From assembly GCA_037355855.1 (NCBI GenBank), contig CM074761.1, forward strand, positions 2,499,346-2,563,345: a stretch of DNA of 64,000 bases. The letters run 5' to 3'. Below are positions 57,255 through 64,000 of the stretch, piece by piece. Made by a program: the position numbers and the translations under genes. Below the pieces are notes generated by a model, which was not told the origin of the DNA, did no database searches, and was given only the letters and a program-made list of their open reading frames with translations. The stretch's first letter is position 1. Each line of letters starts with the position of its first letter. The DNA comes from Pseudo-nitzschia pungens. Taxonomy: Eukaryota; Bacillariophyta; Bacillariophyceae; Bacillariales; Bacillariaceae.

Positions 57255-58883
57255 CTAAAAGAAGGCTCTCTGTACCGCTACGCAGGCACCGGCGGCCCCC
57301 AGGACGATCCCGAGGACCATCATGAAGGTACCGAATTTCACGTCTCGTTCGGTGTCCTGGTTGACGTGGCAATAGCAGTTCTGCACCAGCGCCGAGAACA
57401 TGATGGGCGGGAAGATGTAAATGATGAGCGAGCTCATGGTAGCACCGGAAAAGCTGAGCACAAAGGTCAGGTCGTTGACATAAATGGCCAAGGTCGTCAC
57501 GGTGCCGAGCAAGAGGACCGTCAACACGTTGGATTCGGATACCACGTTCGTCGCTGCAATCCGGGGAGGTGACGCCGACAGGGTTTGGAGGAGGGACAGA
57601 AGCCCGTCCCGGCCACCGTGAAAGAGCAACGGATAGGCAAAGACTACCGATACGGCAACGCCGAATCTCGCCACCGTCGCCAGTGGGTCTCGGTAGGAAT
57701 AGTTGTCCAGTATGAACCCCATCGAATTCTGTCCAAAGGTCAAGAACCCGAGGGTGGCTGTGAGCGTGTAGGTAAGAGCTGCCAGGGAAAAGCCCGCGGC
57801 GACGACAACGTTGAAACGCCCCGTGGTGTGGTCTTTGAGCTCGGAGTAGTACTTGGGCGCGTTGTAGTGGGCGATATATCCGGTCGTCATAATCGACACT
57901 AGTGTTAGAGACTTGAACGACGAGAAGAACGCAGACGCCCCCCGATCGGTGCCAAAACTTGGGATCTGGTTGGGTTCCAGATCGCCGTAGAATTTACCAC
58001 CCTCCTTGTAGCTCCCATCGAAAAAGCGCAGCGTCATCGTGGTGATCGTCACAATAGTTCCAACGGTGCCGATGGCGCTGAACATCGACAGAGACCCAAG
58101 ACGCTGCGACAAGCAGAGGGGCAGCAACAAGAAGAGGGTGATCGTCACCAGCACGGCATCCGGGGACAGCTCCGATGCGTTCAGACCGGCGGTATCTGGC
58201 GATGTGCCGTTGTCAACCGGCGTTGATGAGATTCTCGGAAACCAAGCCCCTTGCTCTAGGACGTACCGTGCGAGGGGGGTGCAGGTGGAAGCAATGATGA
58301 TGGAAAAAGACCAAGTTCCGAGAATGGCCTTTCCAAATACAACAAAATCGACAAACAACTGGGACCGGTTTCCGTATCGCCGCCCGACGGTTCGCTCCCA
58401 CGCCTCGCTGTAGGTGGCACTCTTGGTGATAGCACAGATTCTCCCCAGAAGCGAAAAGGAATAGGCATTCACGATTCCCAGAACCAAAATCACAAAGAGC
58501 GAGGGGAAGATCGCGGACGGCGCGTTGGCAAAGGCGGCAATCCCACCGGGGATCGATAATCCGCCGCTTCCCACAATGTTTTTGAGGAGATTCGAGATCT
58601 CGTCGCCGATTCCCGCCACCCCTGCACCCCATGCCTCCGACTCAAAGACGCAGCACGGATGAAAGCCGGCGTGATGGTCCTCGAACAACTCGTGGGCGGT
58701 CTCGACTTCTTCGACGGTTGCGTATGAGGACAGCGAGGATCGTTCCGACAGAGGAACGGCGCCGTAGTTGCCGGGAAGGCGATTTCTTTGCTCCGTGGAC
58801 GGCGAGGAGGACGAGGAGGACAATGGTCCTGCGTCGGCCTCGGGATCCCTAGATGAGAGCAACGTCGACGGCACCATCGTCAT
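57255..58883 (-). CDS. Amino-acid/auxin permease-family transporter
   Basis: Single exon, 542 residues. The N-terminal ~95 residues are cytosolic, Ser-rich and acidic. The membrane domain starts with NLLKNIVGSGGLSIPGG, the conserved first helix of AAAP (SLC38/AVT-like) carriers. It continues through about eleven hydrophobic helices (AIFPSLFVILVLGIVNAYSF; AVLVTITLFLLLPLCLSQRL; MTTGYIAHYNAPKYYSEL; LGFLTFGQNSMGFILDNY). A typical luminal loop with N-glycosylation-like NGTS and NASE lies between helices. The family moves neutral amino acids with H+ or Na+ across the plasma membrane or vacuole. The substrate cannot be told from sequence. The ATG at 58883 is followed by a second Met two codons later. 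Confidence 0.9.
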   Translation of the reverse strand: MTMVPSTLLSSRDPEADAGPLSSSSSSPSTEQRNRLPGNYGAVPLSERSSLSSYATVEEVETAHELFEDHHAGFHPCCVFESEAWGAGVAGIGDEISNLLKNIVGSGGLSIPGGIAAFANAPSAIFPSLFVILVLGIVNAYSFSLLGRICAITKSATYSEAWERTVGRRYGNRSQLFVDFVVFGKAILGTWSFSIIIASTCTPLARYVLEQGAWFPRISSTPVDNGTSPDTAGLNASELSPDAVLVTITLFLLLPLCLSQRLGSLSMFSAIGTVGTIVTITTMTLRFFDGSYKEGGKFYGDLEPNQIPSFGTDRGASAFFSSFKSLTLVSIMTTGYIAHYNAPKYYSELKDHTTGRFNVVVAAGFSLAALTYTLTATLGFLTFGQNSMGFILDNYSYRDPLATVARFGVAVSVVFAYPLLFHGGRDGLLSLLQTLSASPPRIAATNVVSESNVLTVLLLGTVTTLAIYVNDLTFVLSFSGATMSSLIIYIFPPIMFSALVQNCYCHVNQDTERDVKFGTFMMVLGIVLGAAGACVAVQRAFF

Positions 58884-60870
58884 AGGAGGCTCCGGTTGTT
58901 GTAGATAACAATCTACGAAGTACGTACTTGTTCAATATTTCATGCAGTGAAGTAGAATGCAATGGTTTCGATTCGCTGCTTTCGATCAAGTAAATAAGGT
59001 TCGACTTCTGCGTTTCTCGACCGTGGTTTGTGGTTTGTGATTTGTGATTTGCGAAGTGTTTATTTGTTCCGACAGGTGCCCATTCTTCAGTTCTTACCGG
59101 TGATCGGCAACAATTTCTTTTGTTCTACCGTAAGGTAAGGTTTATTCAGAACTTTTTTGAAGTAAAAAAATACTTACGTAGTACTTCGTACTTACTAAGG
59201 TTACTTCGTACTACTTTCAACTTCGTAATGACGAGTACCGGTAGGAGTATCGTGATTCGAAATTCGCATCGCTGCTGCCAACATACCGTACGAGGTAAGT
59301 TACTAGGCACGGGTAAGTTTACGACTACTAGTGCGTAAGGCCCAGATCATCATTGATTCATTGATCATGATGCTCGGAAGAGTCGTCCCGAAATTGAAAA
59401 TTCGAAAATCCCACTTCGTACCGGTACACAAATTCAAAAGAACAGAAATTGATTTCTTTTCAAGTTGTTACTGTTAGTACCGGTGTTAGTCCTACTACAA
59501 ATAACGATAACAATAACAATAACAATACCGAATACTAGTATTACTGTGATGTTACGAGGACATGGCACTTTGAACTTGTATGCTGATGCTTTGGACTATT
59601 CAATCCTTGTGACAAGCATGTAGTAACTTTTCTTTGGAGCATTCTCTCTTTTGGTACAAGAAGCAGGAATCGCTTTTGAAATACTAGCAAAGACGATTCT
59701 ATGAATCAGTTTGAGCATTCTTGGGTGACTTCTTGTCCTGTACCGTGTCCAATAGTAGCGTTGCTGGTGCCCCGTCTTGGATTCCAAGAATAATAATCAT
59801 ATCAGTAGTTGTTGCACTTCGTAATCATTAGTAGTACTTCTTCGTAGTCAATGCCAAACAAAATCATGTGTTTCTTTCAGAAGAGCAGAATACAGAATAC
59901 ATTATGAAGTAAGATTTTATTGCTAGTAGTAGTGCGGTACATTGTTATTCTTTGCGAGGATGCATCCAAAAAATAAATGAAACTCTGTAGAGGATAACTC
60001 TGTGTTCAGTGTAACGAGTATTGAGTATCATACGAATCACTAGTAATTGAAAATGGGAGTATTCAGTATTCAGTATTGATGAGTATCCTTACGGTATTGA
60101 GTATGTTGCGGTGCCCTCAGCCCAGAGGGCCCAACATACTCAAAACTGAATTCAGTAGTTACTTAGTAGTAGGATGAGCAGGGAAACAGCACCAGCAGAA
60201 TAAGAATACCACTACTTTCACTCCACGTTAACGTACGGTAACATTCAACATACTTTACATACCCAATAAACCTTACTCAATCAAATACTACGTACTTCTA
60301 CATTTCACGACGGCACGATGCACGACACAGAACCACATTATCGTGGCGCGCATTTTTTTGTGAAACAACGAAACAGAGGAAGTGCTTCCGTACCGGTAAC
60401 CTTACGCCATACGATCAAACGGTATTGAGATTAGAGACGAAACGATACCGGTGTCCGCAACGTAGATCGTGTTGTTAAAACATCTCCGTTGAAAACATTC
60501 TATCTCCGACGCATTGTTTAGAGAGGTTACGCGAGCGGTCTAGCACCGTCATACTCTTGAAACATACTCCATTGGAAGTTCAAAGTGTTCTCTTGTTTTC
60601 TGTGAAGGGATACGCATAAATTGCCAAACTATCAGTGTTACATATCTCCCAACTGAGCAACATCTAGGCAGGTTTCCAAGTGGTGAAGATTGCAGTGCTC
60701 TCTTTTGTCAAGATTGGTCTATTATTTTGAAGTTAGAGTGTCGAATTGGGACTCGAGTATTATTGCTGTGCCCTGCAGAACAGTGGATAAGAGCACGGTC
60801 CGGTATCAAAGAGAAGTAAAAAAAGTACACATTTGCTTTGTTTCTCGTCCGGGAACCCGCACTACGCACA
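58884..60870. other. Divergent intergenic region
   Basis: About 2 kb between divergent genes, so both promoters lie here. AT-rich, with TACCGTAAGGTAAGG (59127), TACTTCGTA repeats (59180-59230), an (ATAACA)n run (59505-59525), CAGTATT triplets (60061-60078) and a strong hairpin (60097-60143). No gene was recognised. Confidence 0.55.
60097..60143. repeat. Hairpin-forming inverted repeat
   Basis: TTGAGTATGTTG pairs with CAACATACTCAA, and GCCCTC with GAGGGC, around the loop AGCCCA. It could be a small MITE, a structured RNA or a recombination scar. Confidence 0.75.
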
Positions 60871-61231
60871 ATGGATCCGATCAACGAACAAGCCACCACT
60901 CTTCGCCAAGATGCTACACCCGTTGCCCAACCTTCACAGCAAGAGCAACTTGCTACACAACATCATCGCTCGAAAGTGAACGGCTTGGGAATGTGGTCGG
61001 CATGGGAGCGAAATTTCTCCAACAAACTCAAGGCGTGTTTGGATTTGGTCGACAACGCCGTGGATGCGGCACTCTGGGACTCCGACGACGAGGAAGACGA
61101 AGAAGAAGACAACGAAAACCGCCCGGGAAAGTCTCTAACACAAATGGAACGATGGAAAAAACAGTCAGGGAGGATCAATATCTCGACGGAAAAGCACAGG
61201 CTGGCAATGTGCGACTACGACGACGACGACG

Positions 61232-61289
<58 letters not shown>

Positions 61290-64000
61290 AAAGAATGGAG
61301 AAGGTGAAAATTCGAATGGCAGCGAAAAAAGTCGCACAAAAGCCCCATCATTGATCATTCATGACGTGCTGGGAAATGGTGGCGTAGGAGGACGGGAGTC
61401 CAACGCAAACAAAATGAACGGCAACGGTGGAAAGGATGGTGATAAAACGGGTGATGCCACCGGCGACGACGACAATGATTTTGTATTGATTGACGATGAA
61501 AATACGCTGTGTTTGCACAACGATTGCGTTCACCCTGTCAAGGAGCTGCGGAAAATCCTCGATGTATACAACTCCGACAAAACGGACTCGGCCATTGGTA
61601 AGCGACGAAAGCGCGGAATGAAGCAAACGGTTTTTTTTTCACGCAACGTTTTGCAAAGGGCACCTTTGATTTTTTCGAACGATTATTTGACACATTCTTT
61701 CGTTCTTCAATTTTTTCCAGGTGAAAATGGTGTGGGTGTGAAACAGGCCGCTGCTGCGATGTCCGATCTCTCCATTGTGATCACGACAAGGATCGATGAA
61801 GAACCACTCATGATGAACTATGGCGACGATGATGATGACGAAAATTCCACGCCGCGCGTTCGAAAATGTCTTGTCAGCATCGGTGTACTGTCAAAGAAGA
61901 TGCAATCATCGGACAATTGTGTGATTCCAAGCTGGACCCTCCCGATCGAATTTTACATCGACGAACACAACGAGAAGAAGAAAAAGAAACAAGACAACGG
62001 GGACTCAGGTTCAGGTGTTTCGGAATACATGGGAGAAACTTGTAGACCAGTCTTGTTGCGAGAATTGGCCAACATCACAGCCCACAATGCTTTATTGGGA
62101 AAAACGATGAAGGAATATGGAGGGGCTGCACTTCAGAATCGCAGAAAGTATGGGATTCAGCGATTAGCCAAACACATCGAGCTCATGGTTACCTCCTCCA
62201 AAAGAAAGGGAACAAAATCAACCAAGGCGCCCCATCCTCACCAATATCTTATGATATTACACAAATTTGGAAAGCACCAATCCAATAGCAAACGCGAGAA
62301 AGACAACAGCAGTGCTAAAGCTGCCGTGGTCAAAGCACGGAACGAATTAGATGATCTATTGAGGGACCTCGCGGACGAAATGCCCAAGACCTACTTGCAT
62401 ATTCCACCAGCTCCCTACTTCAGAATCAAAGTCAATCGGGAAACACTGAAATTCCAATATTGGGAACGCCATGTAAGTGATACGAAAATTATGTGTTTCT
62501 ACTGTTCTATGGACAGGAATGATATAGTTATCGGCGTTCCCTTCTTTCCGCATCAAGGAATTAATGACGTCAAACAGTGTTTATCATCACAAAGATGCAA
62601 ACACAAATACAATCGGTTTTTGTGATGGTCATCTCTCACACGTGTCTTCTGAATTTGCATCTCTATTGCATTTGAACTGCATTGAATATGTGCGCCGAGC
62701 AAAGTTAGTAGAGTTACATCAGATCCCTCTGATTATCGATCGAAAGAACGATTTTCGAACTGCCGAGGATTGGCTCATCCCCGAGAATCCCGATGATTGC
62801 TACCAAGTCAAAGTCTCTATTGGATTCGATCCGAGTCGCGCCAATCCCCAGGGATCAGCTTGGCATCAAAATACCAACTCATTCATTGGTGGACAAGCTT
62901 GTTCGTTACTGATTTTCAGTCGCATTAGTGGCCGTCTATTTCTGAAACACGACGATGCAAGGGGAATTTTGCGTCTGACAAACTCAGGTGAGTAGTATTG
63001 TTCTCCTCGTTTTTTTGTGGAACGGGAAGTATGCTGCGAATTCTCTGTGTAATTTCTCATGCGATCATGTGAATTCGATAGGAACAAACTTTTGTCAGGG
63101 TTTGACAGTCATAGTTGATGATTACGAAGGACATTTACCTCTGACTCCGACAAAGGAATCATTAGCATTTGGTTTGGAAGACTATGGCAAAATCCACGAA
63201 CGAAATCTGTATGCTTGGTTGGGTGCCCTCGCGAATGTATATTGGACGCACTTCTTCACTCTGTTTAAAACGAAGACGGCTTTGGGAAATGCCGTGAGGG
63301 CAAAGATGCATGCCGTCATGCAGCTCAAGCAGGCTGAAGCCAAGGATCTACCGACTCTCCGAGACGGATCCTTCAGCTCTGTTGAGAAGCTGTATTTCAG
63401 TCGAGAGCGTGTGAAGGATTCGATTCGCCCCTACAAGTCTGATGACACCACATGGACGCTGGGTCCCCATACACTCGTCAAGTTGATGGAAAAGAAAACT
63501 CCGAAACTTAAGTCCAAAAAATCCACTCCGAAGAAACGTATGGTGACCGAGATGGCTTCATTGGCCGGACTCGATGGGTATGATTCGGATGGCAACGACC
63601 TAATGGAAGGAGCCCCACCTTCTTCGGTTTTAGACAGCGCCAGTGGACCGCGGGATAGCGATGGAAATCTCATGCGTGAACGACTGGATGGTAGACCAGT
63701 CCGTGCGTCTACGAAACCCCAACGTTTCGATGAGATACACGAGTCGTTTTCGGTGCCTCGAAAAAAACGAATGAAATCGATTACGAAGGACGACAAGGGC
63801 GGTGATGCTGCGCTGAGGAAGAAGCTCAAGGATGTGCGAATTGAGCTGAAAGAGACACAGGCAGAGTTGAATGCGTCCAAGGCTACATGCGACGATTTGC
63901 AAATTCAACTGGAGGAAAGAGGACAGGCAAAGTCGGAAGAGCGCAGAAAGGTTCGTGAACTCAGAGTCGCATTGAAAACAGCAGAAGCAGCACACAAAGC
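60871..64000 (+). CDS. MORC-like GHKL ATPase (3' end outside window)
   Basis: Exons 60871-61597, 61721-62472, 62558-62987 and 63082 to the edge; introns of 123, 85 and 94 bp all have GT...AG ends. The ATG MDPINEQ follows a stretch without a better start. The N-box is DLVDNAVDA, where gyrase/MORC proteins have Glu first (ELxDN). The Gly-rich lid is GENGVGVKQAAAAMSD. A long Asp/Asn-rich insert (DDNDNDND-type) sits between them. I do not see a clean D-x-G-x-G, only HNDCVHPVKEL in its place. The S5-like part ends with LPLTPTKESLAFG and WLGALANVYWTHF, as in MORC proteins. A basic linker and a coiled coil follow to the edge. MORC proteins compact chromatin and silence transposons; ATP hydrolysis may be weakened here. 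Confidence 0.8.

Noticed and set aside
1..64000. tRNA and rRNA genes
   Set aside because: None recognised by eye; a tRNAscan-SE and Rfam run would be needed to exclude them.

Overview
The window looks like nuclear DNA of a photosynthetic heterokont, most likely a pennate diatom. Several deduced proteins start with a signal peptide followed by an aromatic residue (SAF, EGF, DAF, DGF), the bipartite pre-sequence used to reach a plastid of secondary origin. Genes are intron-poor with short introns of about 85-260 bp, and the long intergenic stretches hold short tandem repeats and hairpins. The genus cannot be fixed from sequence alone.

Layout. 1-1994 (-) is the 5' part of a secreted repeat protein. 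It is divergent from a metal transporter of the cation diffusion facilitator family at 4149-6730 (+) that carries EF-hands. 7395-13569 (-) is a long DENND4-like Rab exchange factor gene whose frame is broken several times. 15264-16232 (+) is an unrecognised coiled-coil protein. 18207-19195 (+) and 19569-20706 (-) are two more frameshifted genes, a probable diatom-specific family member and an alpha/beta hydrolase. 21628-23816 (+) is a KMO-like flavoprotein monooxygenase, convergent with a thylakoid-lumen-type NAD(P)-binding protein at 24993-26465 (-). 30756-32108 (+) is a secreted Cys-rich protein, 34310-34816 (+) a plastid parvulin, 37367-39421 (+) an FMO-like monooxygenase and 40627-43447 (+) a bestrophin. 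43643-46044 (-) is a VPS9 protein, 47003-49449 (-) a Lys-rich protein with a carbohydrate-binding-like C-terminus, 52066-54606 (-) a plastid-targeted JmjC/RoxA-like oxygenase, 57255-58883 (-) an amino-acid permease, and 60871-64000 (+) a MORC-like ATPase that runs off the end.

There is no operon logic. Two themes recur: plastid-destined proteins (parvulin, RoxA-like oxygenase, lumenal Rossmann protein, probably the KMO-like enzyme and the metal transporter) and Rab/endosome regulators (DENND4-like and VPS9).

The most unusual observation is that at least four genes (DENND4-like, hydrolase, diatom-specific family, 47-49 kb gene) have uninterrupted homology or composition that jumps frame without room for an intron. 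Nearly all jumps are +1, and several can be placed exactly at an in-frame stop. Insertion-biased sequencing error or recent decay is the simplest explanation; programmed +1 frameshifting is the interesting alternative. Other notable structures are a 1.3-kb minisatellite open in all three forward frames (50.1-51.3 kb), a hairpin MITE present twice (20.9 and 40.2 kb), a 1.2-kb block of arrays between short inverted repeats (54.96-56.17 kb), and intergenic enrichment of GTAAGGTTAC-like and TAG/TAC motifs.
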